Assembly: GCA_019420945.1 (NCBI GenBank) | Contig: JAHZGF010000050.1 | Location: 1 to 12,546 of the forward strand | Direction of reading: 5' to 3' | Origin: Clostridiales bacterium | GTDB taxonomy: Bacteria; Bacillota; Clostridia; Oscillospirales; Oscillospiraceae | DNA: 12,546 bases | Shown here: piece after piece, positions 1-7,201 of the stretch | Layout of the letters: each line of letters opens with the position of its first letter | How positions within the stretch are numbered: position 1 is the stretch's first letter | The notes under the pieces: model-generated | Told to the model about the DNA's origin: nothing | Database searches by the model: none | Seen by the model: the letters and a program-made list of their open reading frames with translations, nothing else | Made by a program: the position numbers and the translations under genes

Positions 1-1913
1 ATCTGCCCATCCTGCCGGAACACTGGCAGATGGTGGTGGGCAAGGACAAGAAAAAACAGTTTGGTGTGCTGAAACAGCTGATGAACGCCCCGGATGTGAC
101 TGAGGTGGTAAACGCCTGTGATGCCGGACGCGAGGGTGAGTTAATTTTCCGTAGCGTCTATGAGCTGGCGGGATGCCAAAAACCCATGAAGCGGCTCTGG
201 ATTTCCTCGATGGAGGATTCCGCCATCCGGGAGGGCTTTGCAAACCTGCGCCCCGGCGCGGACTATGACGGCCTGCGGGATGCGGCCCTCTGCCGCGCCA
301 AGGCGGACTGGCTGGTGGGTATCAACGCCACCCGGCTGTTTTCGGTGCTGTACCACCGGACCCTCAACATCGGGCGCGTCATGTCCCCGACGCTGGCCCT
401 CATTGTCCAGAGGGAGGCCGAGATCGACACCTTCAAGCCGGTTCCGTTTTACACGGTCACGCTGGAGCTGCCCGGTTTTTCCGTTTCCGGGGAGCGCATG
501 GCGGACAAGGCTGCCGCCGAGCAGCTGAAAAAAGCCTGTCAGGGGACAAATGTGACGGTCAAGCAGGTAGAGTGCAAGGACAAATCGGAAAAGCCGCCCG
601 CCCTTTATGACCTGACCACCCTCCAGCGGGACGCCAACCGCCTGCTGGGATATACAGCGCAACAGACTTTAGATTATCTTCAGGCATTATACGAAAAGAA
701 GCTCTGCACCTATCCCCGCACGGATAGCCGTTACCTGACCTCGGATATGGCGGAGGGATTGCCGGTGCTGGTCAATCTGGTTGCCAACGCCATGCCATTT
801 CGGAAAGGAATTGCTATTTCCTGTGATGCGGCCCAGGTCATCAATGACAAAAAAGTGACCGACCACCATGCGGTGATCCCCACCCGCAACATCCAGGGCG
901 CAGACCTGTCCGGCCTGCCGGCGGGCGAAAAAGCGGTGCTGGAGCTGGTGGCTCTGCGTCTGCTGTGCGCTGTGGCCCAGCCCTATACCTTTGCGGAAAC
1001 CGCCGTTGTTGTGGAGTGCGCCGGTTCGGAGTTTACCGCCAAGGGCCGCACGGTGAAAAATCAAGGCTGGCGGGCGCTGGACGCTGCCTACCGAGCCAGC
1101 ATGAAAAATGCGGAGCCGGAAAAGGACACCGAGGACAAGGCGCTGCCGGAACTGGCCGAGGGCCAGGAATTGCCGGTCTCCGGTGCCGCCGTCAAAGAGG
1201 GCAAGACCACCCCGCCCAAGCATTTCACCGAGGATACGCTGCTTTCTGCTATGGAGACTGCCGGGAAAGACGATATGCCGGAGAATGCCGAGCGCAAAGG
1301 GCTGGGGACCCCAGCCACCCGTGCCGGAATTTTGGAAAAGCTGGTCTCCACCGGCTTTCTGGAACGGAAAAAGAGCAAGAAAACCGTGCAGCTTTTGCCG
1401 TCCCATGACGCGATTTCCCTGATTACCGTCCTGCCGGAGCAGCTGCAATCCCCGCTGCTGACCGCTGAATGGGAGTACCGCCTGGGTGAGATCGAGCGCG
1501 GCGAGCTGTCCCCGGAGGACTTCATGGCCGGAATCAGCGCCATGCTCCGGGAGCTGGTGGAAACCTATCAGGTCATCAAGGGGACCGAGTATCTGTTTTC
1601 CCCGCCCCGCGAAGTGGTGGGCAAATGTCCCCGATGCGGCGGCGAGGTTGCAGAAATGCAAAAGGGCTTCTTCTGTCAGAACGAAGGATGCAAATTTGCA
1701 ATCTGGAAAAACAGCAAGTGGTGGGAAATGAAGCGTAAGCAGCCCACCAAGGCTATCGTGACGGCGCTGTTAAAGGATGGACGCGCCCATGTGAGCGGCC
1801 TGTACTCTGAAAAGAGCGGAAAGACCTACGACGCCACCGTGGTTCTGGAGGATGACGGCAAATACGCCAACTTCAAGCTGGAATTTGACCGGCAGAAAGG
1901 CGGCGGCAAATGA
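1..1913 (+). CDS. topB: DNA topoisomerase III (type IA), 5' end outside the window
   Basis: Type IA topoisomerase that cuts one DNA strand through a tyrosine and passes another strand; ICE versions are thought to resolve strands during transfer and replication. The frame is already open at position 3, upstream of the Met at 30, reading LPILPEHWQ, so the gene begins before the window and about 636 residues are visible. Numbering from that Met, the TOPRIM acidic motif DAGREGE lies near residues 31-37. The segment GRVMSPTLA follows near 115, and the catalytic tyrosine is Y228 in TYPRTDSRYL. A C4 zinc-ribbon (CPRC...CQNEGC, about 533-554) and a short basic tail complete the protein. Its last bases overlap the next start in an ATGA junction, implying translational coupling. 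No frameshift is seen. Identification is firm; the topB symbol is by family rather than orthology to the chromosomal enzyme. Confidence 0.95.
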   Translation, partial: LPILPEHWQMVVGKDKKKQFGVLKQLMNAPDVTEVVNACDAGREGELIFRSVYELAGCQKPMKRLWISSMEDSAIREGFANLRPGADYDGLRDAALCRAKADWLVGINATRLFSVLYHRTLNIGRVMSPTLALIVQREAEIDTFKPVPFYTVTLELPGFSVSGERMADKAAAEQLKKACQGTNVTVKQVECKDKSEKPPALYDLTTLQRDANRLLGYTAQQTLDYLQALYEKKLCTYPRTDSRYLTSDMAEGLPVLVNLVANAMPFRKGIAISCDAAQVINDKKVTDHHAVIPTRNIQGADLSGLPAGEKAVLELVALRLLCAVAQPYTFAETAVVVECAGSEFTAKGRTVKNQGWRALDAAYRASMKNAEPEKDTEDKALPELAEGQELPVSGAAVKEGKTTPPKHFTEDTLLSAMETAGKDDMPENAERKGLGTPATRAGILEKLVSTGFLERKKSKKTVQLLPSHDAISLITVLPEQLQSPLLTAEWEYRLGEIERGELSPEDFMAGISAMLRELVETYQVIKGTEYLFSPPREVVGKCPRCGGEVAEMQKGFFCQNEGCKFAIWKNSKWWEMKRKQPTKAIVTALLKDGRAHVSGLYSEKSGKTYDATVVLEDDGKYANFKLEFDRQKGGGK

Positions 1914-2188
1914 AGCTGAGTTTGTATGAACAGGAGACCATTATCCTCTATAACCAGGCCGAGGCCACCGCCGAGGTCTATTCCCACGACCCGAAACTGC
2001 TGGAAAAGCTGCGGCGGCTGGCGGAGAAGTACCCGGACCAGATCGTGAAAAAGGACCGGCAGACCTTTATCGTTCCCAAACGCTGTGTGTCGGTGCGGGA
2101 ACCATACAGCGCCGAACGCCGTAAGGCCGCCAGCGAACGCGCCAAGGCCGCCGGATATAAGCCGCCTGTCAGGAAATCCGGCAGTTGA
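1910..2188 (+). CDS. Small conserved ICE protein of unknown function, 92 aa
   Basis: No function recognised. The start ATG overlaps the topB stop (ATGA), with a purine-rich SD-like AAAGGCGG at 1896-1903, so expression is probably coupled to topB. The product is soluble and charged. Residues 1-60 look like a compact alpha/beta unit (LEKLRRLAEKYPD helix, then a KKDRQTFIVPKR strand). The tail of about 25 residues is rich in Lys, Arg and Ala, which would suit nucleic-acid binding. It has no signal peptide or membrane segment. Small proteins of this look commonly follow topB in Tn1549-like elements, which is why I treat it as real rather than as a chance frame. A basic accessory factor for the topoisomerase or DNA-processing complex is only an inference. 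Its stop overlaps the next gene's TTG start. Confidence 0.8.
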   Translation: MKLSLYEQETIILYNQAEATAEVYSHDPKLLEKLRRLAEKYPDQIVKKDRQTFIVPKRCVSVREPYSAERRKAASERAKAAGYKPPVRKSGS

Positions 2189-5100
2189 GTATGGCCGGGA
2201 ATCTTTTTGAGACCGTCAAGCAGTCTGTCACCGTCCGGGAAGCGGCACAAATGTATGGGGTCGAAGCCAACCGAAACAACATGGCCTGCTGCCCGTTTCA
2301 CGATGACAAACATCCCAGCATGAAGCTGAACGAGGAATACTTCTACTGCTTCGGCTGCGGAGCCACCGGCGATGTGATCGACTTCACCGCCCGGCTCTAT
2401 AACCTCGCCCCCAGGGAGGCCGCCGAGAAGCTGGCCCAGGATTTTGGCCTGGCTTATGACAGTCAGGCCCCTCCCCGGAGGCTCTATATCCGGCAGAGAA
2501 GCGAGGGACAGAAATTCAGGGAGAACCGGGACCATGCCTTTCGTGTCCTGTCCGACTACTATCATCTGCTCAGAAAATGGGAAACCGACTATTCCCCAAA
2601 AACGCCGGAGGAAAATCCACACCCCCGCTTCATGGAGGCAATTCAGAGAAAAGATTATATGGGCTATCTGCTGGATTTTTTTCTGGAGAACAGCCCGGAG
2701 GATCAAAAGCTGTGGATTGCCGGGCATCAATCCGAAATCGCCAATTTAGAAAGGAGAGTGAAAATCATGGCTGATAAACCCACCAACCGGGAACGGTTGC
2801 AGCAAATCACGGCAGGCATTGAACAGGGTATCAAGGAGTTATTCGAGAGCGAAAAATACAGGCGTTACTTGTCCGTCATGTCCAAGTTCCACCGCTACTC
2901 GGTCAATAACACCATGCTCATCTATATGCAGAAGCCGGACGCCACGCTGGTAGCTGGCTATAATAAGTGGAAGAACCAGTTTGAGCGCCATGTGAAACGG
3001 GGCGAACACGGCATTACCATCATTGCCCCGACACCATATAAGAAGAAAATCGAGGAACAGAAGCTGGACCCGGACACCCATGCTCCGATCCTGGACGCGG
3101 ACGGAAAGGCGGTCATGGAGGAAAAAGAGATTGAGATCCCCATGTTCCGCCCGGTGAAGGTGTTTGATTTGTCACAGACCGACGGCAAGCCCCTACCGGA
3201 ACTGGCTTCCTCTCTGTCCGGGACTGTGCCGCATTATGAAGCGTTTTTGGAAGCGGTGCGGCGTTCTGCCCCGGTCCCCATTGAGTTTGAACCGATGGCC
3301 GCCGAGATGGACGGCTATTTTTCTTCCGATCAGCAGCGTATTGCCATCCGTGAAGGAATGAGCGAAGTACAGACCGTTTCCGCCATCGTCCATGAGACCG
3401 CCCACAGCAAGCTGCATGACTACGACAAAGCCCAGGAAGAAGCGGCCAGGGCCGGTAACAAGGAACCGCCCAAAAAGAAAGACCGCAACACCGAGGAAGT
3501 GGAGGCCGAGAGCATTTCCTATGCGGTCTGCCAGTATTTCGGTATCCAGACTGGAGAAAACAGCTTCGGGTATATCGCCAGCTGGAGCCATGGCAAGGAG
3601 CTGCCGGAACTGCGGGCCAGTCTGGAAACCATCAATAAGACTTCCTGTGAGCTGATTACCGACATCGAGCGCCATTACAGGGAAATCTGCAAGGAACACG
3701 GCATAGACCTGACCGCTGCGCCAAAGCCGGAACGTGACCCCATTGAGCAGCTGGCCGCCGACATCGACCAGTTCTCCTTTGATTACGACACCTATGAATA
3801 CCGTGATCGCGTGGATGACCGGGAGGAGGCTCTGCGGGAGCTGACTGCTGCGCTTCACGGCGGAGATTCCGGCAGTATTCGGGACTGGCTCCGGGAATTT
3901 GCCGATGAAAATGAACCGGGAGGAGCCAACGAAAAAGCTATGGAGCTGTTGGAACGTCTGGATCAGCTGGTGCCGATGGCTGAACCGGAACAGCTGGACG
4001 AGCCGGAACCTGATCCCAACCTTGTGAAGATGGCGGATGAAGCGATGGCGATGGGCGTAGATACAGCCTGGAACTCCAACGAGGAATTTCCCTTATCTTT
4101 CAATACCGAAAGCGCCCAGCCCAGCGCCGAGTACCGGGAGGCTCTGCTGGTGCTGGACGATGTAACCTACCTGCATATCCAGCCGTGCGAGACCGGATGG
4201 GACTACACACTCTATGATGTGGCGACCATGAAGCAGTTGGACGGCGGCCAGCTGGATGGCGAGAACATGGGCCGCTCTGAAGTAATCGGCAATATCTGCG
4301 AGGACCTGGGGATGGGCGGCAAGTCCATCAAGTATGCACCAATTTCTATGATCGAGACTTTGCAGGAGGCGGCCTACCAGCAAACCGCAGAAGCCGCAGC
4401 CACCCAGCTGCCCGATGCACAGGAACAGGCGCTGGACGACTACCCCATGCCGGACCCCACGCTGACCCAGGACGATCTGGAGAAATGCGGCTACCTGGAC
4501 GGGGACCTTCTGCCCCTCTCCAAAGAACGCGCCTATGAGCTGATGGAGCGCGACCTGACCGTTTACATCATCCAGCAGGGCGAGAACCCGGCGATGGCTT
4601 TTGATACCGCCGACCTGGACGCCCACGACGGGATCTTCGCCGTTACCCGCGAGGAATGGGAGGAAAGCCCGGCTTTCGATGCCCAGGTCAAGGAGCGTAT
4701 GGACCACCAGCAGGAACGGGAGCAGGCGTTCCTCGACCACAAGGGCGATTGCTTTGCCATTTATCAGGTGAAGCACACCGACGAGCTGCGGGACATCCGC
4801 TATGAGGGGCTGGAATGGCTCAAATCTATCGGGCAGACGGTGCAGCGAGACAACTACGATCTGGTCTACACCGCGCCGCTGCTGCCCTCCGATTTGAAGG
4901 GCGATACTGCCGAACAGCTTTTTTATCGCTTCAACAACGAACACCCCACCGACTACCGCCACCCGTCCATGAGCGTCAGCGACATCGTTGCCATCAAGCG
5001 GGACGGCAAGGTATCCTGTCATTACTGCGACAGCTTCGGCTTTGCCGAGGTTCCCGGATTCCTGCCGGATAATCCGCTGAAAAATGCGGAAATGACCGTG

Positions 5101-5337
5101 GAGGACGACTACGGCATGATCGACGGTATTCTCAACAACGGCCCCAAGGAACCGACGGTGGCCCAGCTGGAACAGCAGGCCCGCAGCGGACAGCCTATTT
5201 CCCTCATGGATTTGGCTGCCGCCGCCCATCGGGAGGATCGGGATAAAAAGAAGTCCGTTGTGGAGCAGCTGAAAAGCCAACCTAAAACCGAACACAAAAA
5301 GACAGCGCCTAAAAAGAGCGCGGAAAGGGAACTTTGA
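2185..5337 (+). CDS. CHC2 zinc finger / ArdC-like antirestriction / YodL multidomain protein, 1050 aa
   Basis: Domains in order: (a) a primase-type CHC2 zinc finger, ligands C36-P-F-H39 and C55-F-G-C58, in residues 1-75; (b) a helical linker to about 194; (c) an ArdC-like ssDNA-binding N-terminal domain, about 200-285 (FHRYSVNNTMLIYMQKPDAT); (d) the ArdC metallopeptidase-like part with H403-E-T-A-H407; (e) acidic low-complexity linkers; (f) a YodL-type domain, about 850-960 (CFAIYQVK ... DYDLVY-like ... SVSDIVAIK); (g) a DUF4316-like basic C terminus. ArdC proteins bind single-stranded DNA and protect incoming plasmids from restriction; the zinc finger hints at DNA priming or binding. The start is TTG 2185, overlapping the upstream stop, with AGGAAA at 2171-2176 eight bases before it; ATG 2191 is an alternative. 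A second good start lies at ATG 2767 (residue 195). In relatives the zinc-finger part and the ArdC part are, as I recall, often separate genes, so this could be a fusion. Confidence 0.9.
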   Translation: MSMAGNLFETVKQSVTVREAAQMYGVEANRNNMACCPFHDDKHPSMKLNEEYFYCFGCGATGDVIDFTARLYNLAPREAAEKLAQDFGLAYDSQAPPRRLYIRQRSEGQKFRENRDHAFRVLSDYYHLLRKWETDYSPKTPEENPHPRFMEAIQRKDYMGYLLDFFLENSPEDQKLWIAGHQSEIANLERRVKIMADKPTNRERLQQITAGIEQGIKELFESEKYRRYLSVMSKFHRYSVNNTMLIYMQKPDATLVAGYNKWKNQFERHVKRGEHGITIIAPTPYKKKIEEQKLDPDTHAPILDADGKAVMEEKEIEIPMFRPVKVFDLSQTDGKPLPELASSLSGTVPHYEAFLEAVRRSAPVPIEFEPMAAEMDGYFSSDQQRIAIREGMSEVQTVSAIVHETAHSKLHDYDKAQEEAARAGNKEPPKKKDRNTEEVEAESISYAVCQYFGIQTGENSFGYIASWSHGKELPELRASLETINKTSCELITDIERHYREICKEHGIDLTAAPKPERDPIEQLAADIDQFSFDYDTYEYRDRVDDREEALRELTAALHGGDSGSIRDWLREFADENEPGGANEKAMELLERLDQLVPMAEPEQLDEPEPDPNLVKMADEAMAMGVDTAWNSNEEFPLSFNTESAQPSAEYREALLVLDDVTYLHIQPCETGWDYTLYDVATMKQLDGGQLDGENMGRSEVIGNICEDLGMGGKSIKYAPISMIETLQEAAYQQTAEAAATQLPDAQEQALDDYPMPDPTLTQDDLEKCGYLDGDLLPLSKERAYELMERDLTVYIIQQGENPAMAFDTADLDAHDGIFAVTREEWEESPAFDAQVKERMDHQQEREQAFLDHKGDCFAIYQVKHTDELRDIRYEGLEWLKSIGQTVQRDNYDLVYTAPLLPSDLKGDTAEQLFYRFNNEHPTDYRHPSMSVSDIVAIKRDGKVSCHYCDSFGFAEVPGFLPDNPLKNAEMTVEDDYGMIDGILNNGPKEPTVAQLEQQARSGQPISLMDLAAAAHREDRDKKKSVVEQLKSQPKTEHKKTAPKKSAEREL
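2750..2769 (+). promoter_or_regulatory. Internal ribosome binding site and in-frame ATG within the CHC2-ArdC gene
   Basis: AAAGGAG at 2750-2756 is followed after 10 bases by an in-frame ATG at 2767 (residue 195), exactly between the zinc-finger module and the ArdC module. The leader closely resembles that of the giant gene (SD at 7146, then GAAAATC before ATG 7164), whose product also begins with an ArdC-like domain. A short 856-residue ArdC-YodL product could therefore be made besides the 1050-residue form. Confidence 0.65.
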
Positions 5338-5338
5338 T

Positions 5339-5554
5339 ATGAACAACTTTACTTTTGAAGAAATGAACCTGATGTGCATTTACAACACCGGAAGCCGTAC
5401 CGGGCTGATCGAGGCCCTGACGGAGATGCGCGGCTATCTCACACCGGAGGAAACGGAACTGCGGGAGCTGACGGACAGCGCCCTTCAGAAGCTCCAGGAT
5501 ATGAGTGATTCTGAGTTTGCCGAGCTGGAGTTGTACCCGGATTTCGATGAGTAA
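5339..5554 (+). CDS. TTRAP-family putative transposon-transfer assisting protein, 71 aa
   Basis: Recognised by the family look of the opening MNNFTFEEMNLMCIYNTG, the central MRGYLTPEE and the acidic ending ELYPDFDE. The TTRAP family of Firmicutes conjugative transposons is named for a putative role in assisting transfer; the biochemical activity is unknown. The protein is small, acidic, helical and lacks membrane segments or a signal peptide. It starts one base after the stop of the CHC2-ArdC gene, with a GGAAAGGGA SD (5322-5330) and about 8 bases of spacing, so it is the last gene of the backbone operon. Backbone-like GC content ends at its stop codon; the sequence immediately after turns AT-rich, so the left edge of the island lies at or just after this gene. 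Confidence 0.88.
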   Translation: MNNFTFEEMNLMCIYNTGSRTGLIEALTEMRGYLTPEETELRELTDSALQKLQDMSDSEFAELELYPDFDE

Positions 5555-5583
5555 CAGCCTTTCTTAAATTTACAATTCATTTA

Positions 5584-5612
5584 TTTTCAAAAGTAAGGGG
5601 ATGTAGTATAAT
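5584..5612 (+). promoter_or_regulatory. Sigma-A-type promoter for the cargo island
   Basis: A perfect TATAAT -10 box lies at 5607-5612. A weaker -35 candidate TTTTCA (5584-5589, four of six consensus matches) is 17 bases upstream. No extended TG motif is present. It sits 34 bases before the GNAT start, inside an AT-rich stretch where chance matches are likelier, but its placement and perfect -10 favour a real promoter that would make the island self-expressed. Confidence 0.6.
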
Positions 5613-5645
5613 AAAGCCAAATTAGAGCTTGTGGAGGTAAATAGA

Positions 5646-6128
5646 ATGATTCATCTGGAAAAAATAAATGGCGAAAATATCTGGGATATTCTAAAGTTAA
5701 ATGTCTCAGATAGTCAGAAAAATTTTGTCGCCAGTAATGATATTAGTATTATTGAAGCGTATACCGCTATTACATCCAACGGGTATGCTTTTCCATTTGG
5801 AATTTTTGAAGGTAATAACCCAGTCGGTTTTGTGATGATTGGTTATGACAAAGATGATTATTGGAAAGATGCACCTGCCATAGCAGACGGGAATTATAAC
5901 CTCTGGAGATTGATGATAGATAAGAACTATCAAAACAGGGGATATGGAAAACAGGCGGTAGAACTTGCGTTAAGATTTATCAGAACATTTCCCTGTGGTA
6001 AAGCCGATTTCTGTTGGCTGTCATATGAGCCAGAAAACGCAGTTGCCAAATCTTTGTATGCCTCTTTTGGATTTATAGAGACCGGAGAAAAGGACGGAGA
6101 AGAGCTAATTGCCGTATTAAAACTCTAA
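5646..6128 (+). CDS. GNAT-family N-acetyltransferase, 160 aa
   Basis: Transfers an acetyl group from acetyl-CoA to an amine. The acetyl-CoA pyrophosphate loop is Q96-N-R-G-Y-G101 in motif A, preceded by the strand LWRLMID (86-92). Motif B ends in SLYASFGF (136-143). The N-terminal part (DSQKNFVASNDISIIEAY, then a GFVMIGYD strand) resembles polyamine acetyltransferases of the Bacillus BltD/PaiA sort, so spermidine/spermine is a plausible substrate, but this is not proven by sequence alone. Start: ATG 5646 has GGAGG (5633-5637) eight bases upstream; a GTG at 5631 would overlap that SD and is less likely. Length is typical and the gene looks intact. AT-rich codon use differs from the backbone, marking it as acquired cargo. 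Nearest upstream promoter is at 5584-5612. Confidence 0.9.
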   Translation: MIHLEKINGENIWDILKLNVSDSQKNFVASNDISIIEAYTAITSNGYAFPFGIFEGNNPVGFVMIGYDKDDYWKDAPAIADGNYNLWRLMIDKNYQNRGYGKQAVELALRFIRTFPCGKADFCWLSYEPENAVAKSLYASFGFIETGEKDGEELIAVLKL

Positions 6129-6326
6129 GACAACATTCTATTCATGGGAAGTAAAGAAGATGAAAGTTGCCGACATAACATAGAAGAAGAATACAAAGAA
6201 ATGGCATCTATACTTCCTCGATCTTCTGTATATCTTTTCCAAAACGGAGGACATCCCTCCCTTTTTTCCAATGCTGAAAAGACTGTAGATGTAATCTATA
6301 GTTTTATATTTCAGCAAGAACAGTAA
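6129..6326 (+). pseudogene. 3' remnant of an alpha/beta hydrolase
   Basis: Starting right after the GNAT stop and in the same frame, the reading is DNILFMGSKEDES, which looks like the late strand of an alpha/beta hydrolase carrying the catalytic acid. It is followed by a helix, then SSVYLFQNGGHPSLF, with the His (nt 6252-6254) in the place of the family's catalytic histidine, and a closing helix. The nucleophile Ser and the first two thirds of a normal hydrolase (about 250 residues) are absent. The only Met (6144) lacks an SD. I infer that a deletion or recombination joined the GNAT 3' end to the end of a hydrolase gene. A functional 60-residue peptide cannot be ruled out but is unlikely. Confidence 0.65.
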
Positions 6327-6349
6327 ACTTCCAGTTCGTATGACAAGCG

Positions 6350-6367
6350 ATAAATTGGAATTTTGAG
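6350..6367 (+). repeat. Direct repeat copy 1, upstream of the VanZ-family gene
   Basis: ATAAATTGGAATTTTGAG here recurs as ATAAATTGGAATTTGAG at 7008-7024, differing by one T in a run. Each copy lies shortly before an SD and a start codon, so the pair brackets the VanZ-family gene with its own leader. Could be a shared leader, a recombination scar, or chance in AT-rich DNA. Confidence 0.6.
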
Positions 6368-6387
6368 TTTAAGTAAGGAGTGAAAAT

Positions 6388-7011
6388 ATGATACCAATTT
6401 CTGATATTCTCGTCCGTTCACTAAGTGGATATGTTTTTATAGTTCCAGTCCTTATATTGTATTTTCTATACCTTAAAAAAGTGGGAAGAAAGCAAAGTAT
6501 TCTCCACATTACCGCTGTATTTTTGTTTTGTTATTATCTTTTCGGAATTTTGACTGTAACAGGTATTGGTTATACAAGCACAATATCATTTCGTCCCAAT
6601 ATTTCTCTAATTCCGTTCATAGGTATGATAACTGGGCCAATCGATACCATACTAAATATTGTTTTGTTTGTCCCATTTGGATTTTTCCTGCCATTACTGT
6701 ACAAGGAATACTACCACATTAAGGCTGTTGTATTAACGGGCTTTCTGTTTTCTTTATCTGTTGAAATTGTTCAGATGTTTGGCTGGGGTTCAACAGATAT
6801 AAATGACCTTATTACAAATACAGCGGGAGTCTGTTTAGGATATTTGCTTTATTATCTGCTCTCAAAAGTATTGCCTAAAAATTTGAAAAAGCAGTTTCAA
6901 GTTGAAAGTGTCCACAATAGAATGGAAGTGTTTTTGTTTGTAATTTACACGTTTGCAGTTATGGTTACAGTTCAACCGTGGGTAATTCATAGCCTACTCA
7001 ATATCGAATAA
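6388..7011 (+). CDS. VanZ-family membrane protein, 207 aa
   Basis: An integral membrane protein of the VanZ-like family; the namesake in Tn1546 gives low-level teicoplanin resistance by an unresolved mechanism, and relatives lower susceptibility to lipoglycopeptides. Hydrophobic segments lie at about residues 11-29, 41-61, 84-105, 113-131, 140-160 and 181-204. Family-type motifs are NISLIPF (71-77), ILNIVLFVPFGFFLPLL (88-104) and SVEIVQMFGWGSTDINDLI with NTAG (124-147), containing the conserved Glu/Gln and the Asp-rich turn. AAGGAG at 6375-6380 is 7 bases before ATG 6388. The gene looks intact. It is not accompanied by vanA/B-type ligase genes, so resistance to glycopeptides as in van operons is not implied. 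Substrate and phenotype are unknown. AT-rich, part of the island, probably co-transcribed with the GNAT gene. Confidence 0.88.
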   Translation: MIPISDILVRSLSGYVFIVPVLILYFLYLKKVGRKQSILHITAVFLFCYYLFGILTVTGIGYTSTISFRPNISLIPFIGMITGPIDTILNIVLFVPFGFFLPLLYKEYYHIKAVVLTGFLFSLSVEIVQMFGWGSTDINDLITNTAGVCLGYLLYYLLSKVLPKNLKKQFQVESVHNRMEVFLFVIYTFAVMVTVQPWVIHSLLNIE

Positions 7012-7024
7012 ATTGGAATTTGAG
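7008..7024 (+). repeat. Direct repeat copy 2, overlapping the VanZ-family stop codon
   Basis: Second copy of the repeat at 6350-6367 (one T shorter). It overlaps the TAA of the VanZ-family gene and runs into the SD of the following short frame. The two copies are about 658 bases apart, so recombination between them would excise exactly the VanZ-family gene. Confidence 0.6.
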
Positions 7025-7033
7025 GAGGAAACA

Positions 7034-7201
7034 ATGGTTAGAGAAGTATACGAAAATGAACTAAACGAACTCCTTACTTTCACAGTAGTATCACCCGGCA
7101 GGAAATCTTTTCAAAGGTTTCCTGCTTATCTTTTACCCAAAATTGAAAGGAGGACAGAAAATCATGCCAACCAAAGCAGAAATGTATGCGCAAATGGCTG
7201 A
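7034..7201 (+). pseudogene. Short frame beginning like a GNAT gene, truncated at the island's right edge
   Basis: ATG 7034 has a strong SD (GAGGAGG, 7022-7028) with 5 bases of spacing. The first 16 residues, MVREVYENELNELLTF, resemble the start of many GNAT acetyltransferases (an I/V-R-E-V strand followed by a D/E-L-xx-L-L helix). After about residue 16 the similarity stops and the frame reads through the hairpin and the giant gene's SD, ending 38 bases inside that gene. I infer the 5' stub of a GNAT gene cut off at the junction with backbone DNA. As a translated leader (55 aa) it could still affect translation of the giant gene, since ribosomes on it would cross the hairpin and the downstream SD. 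Confidence 0.5.
7097..7134 (+). terminator. Strong hairpin with weak U-tract between island and giant gene
   Basis: GCAGGAAA (7098-7105) pairs perfectly with TTTCCTGC (7118-7125). Wobble and AT pairs extend the stem on both sides (about 7097-7109 with 7114-7126), leaving a 4-base loop. TTATCTTTT follows (7126-7134), an imperfect U-tract. It could be an intrinsic terminator closing the island transcript or an attenuator in the leader of the giant gene; the interrupted T-run makes the terminator call uncertain. Confidence 0.55.

Larger units (their letters stand above)
5555..7095. other. AT-rich cargo island inserted in the ICE backbone
   Basis: Base composition changes sharply from GC-rich to AT-rich just after 5554 and back again around 7095-7160. 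Codon use changes with it (many TTA, ATA, AAA, GAT codons). The island holds a promoter, a GNAT gene, a 3' hydrolase remnant, a VanZ-family gene and an N-terminal scrap of another GNAT-like gene. No transposase, integrase or clear terminal inverted repeats are seen, so how it entered is unknown. Exact borders are inferred from composition and the remnant's end; the right one could lie anywhere from about 7075 to 7145. Confidence 0.7.

Noticed and set aside
687..1661. A 324-codon minus-strand frame opposite topB
   Set aside because: Lies wholly within an unambiguous topoisomerase III coding region and lacks a start context or family signature.
4093..5379. A 428-codon open frame on the minus strand opposite the ArdC-YodL gene
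   Set aside because: Shadow of a high-GC coding region; the translation has no recognisable motif and the plus strand encodes the YodL-type domain.
5555..5645. Insertion sequence end at the left side of the island
   Set aside because: No terminal inverted repeat, transposase or target duplication could be matched with the right border near 7075-7145.
6388..7011. Glycopeptide resistance operon (vanA/vanB type)
   Set aside because: Only a VanZ-family protein is present; no ligase, dehydrogenase, dipeptidase or VanRS genes accompany it, and VanZ-like proteins are widespread outside van operons.
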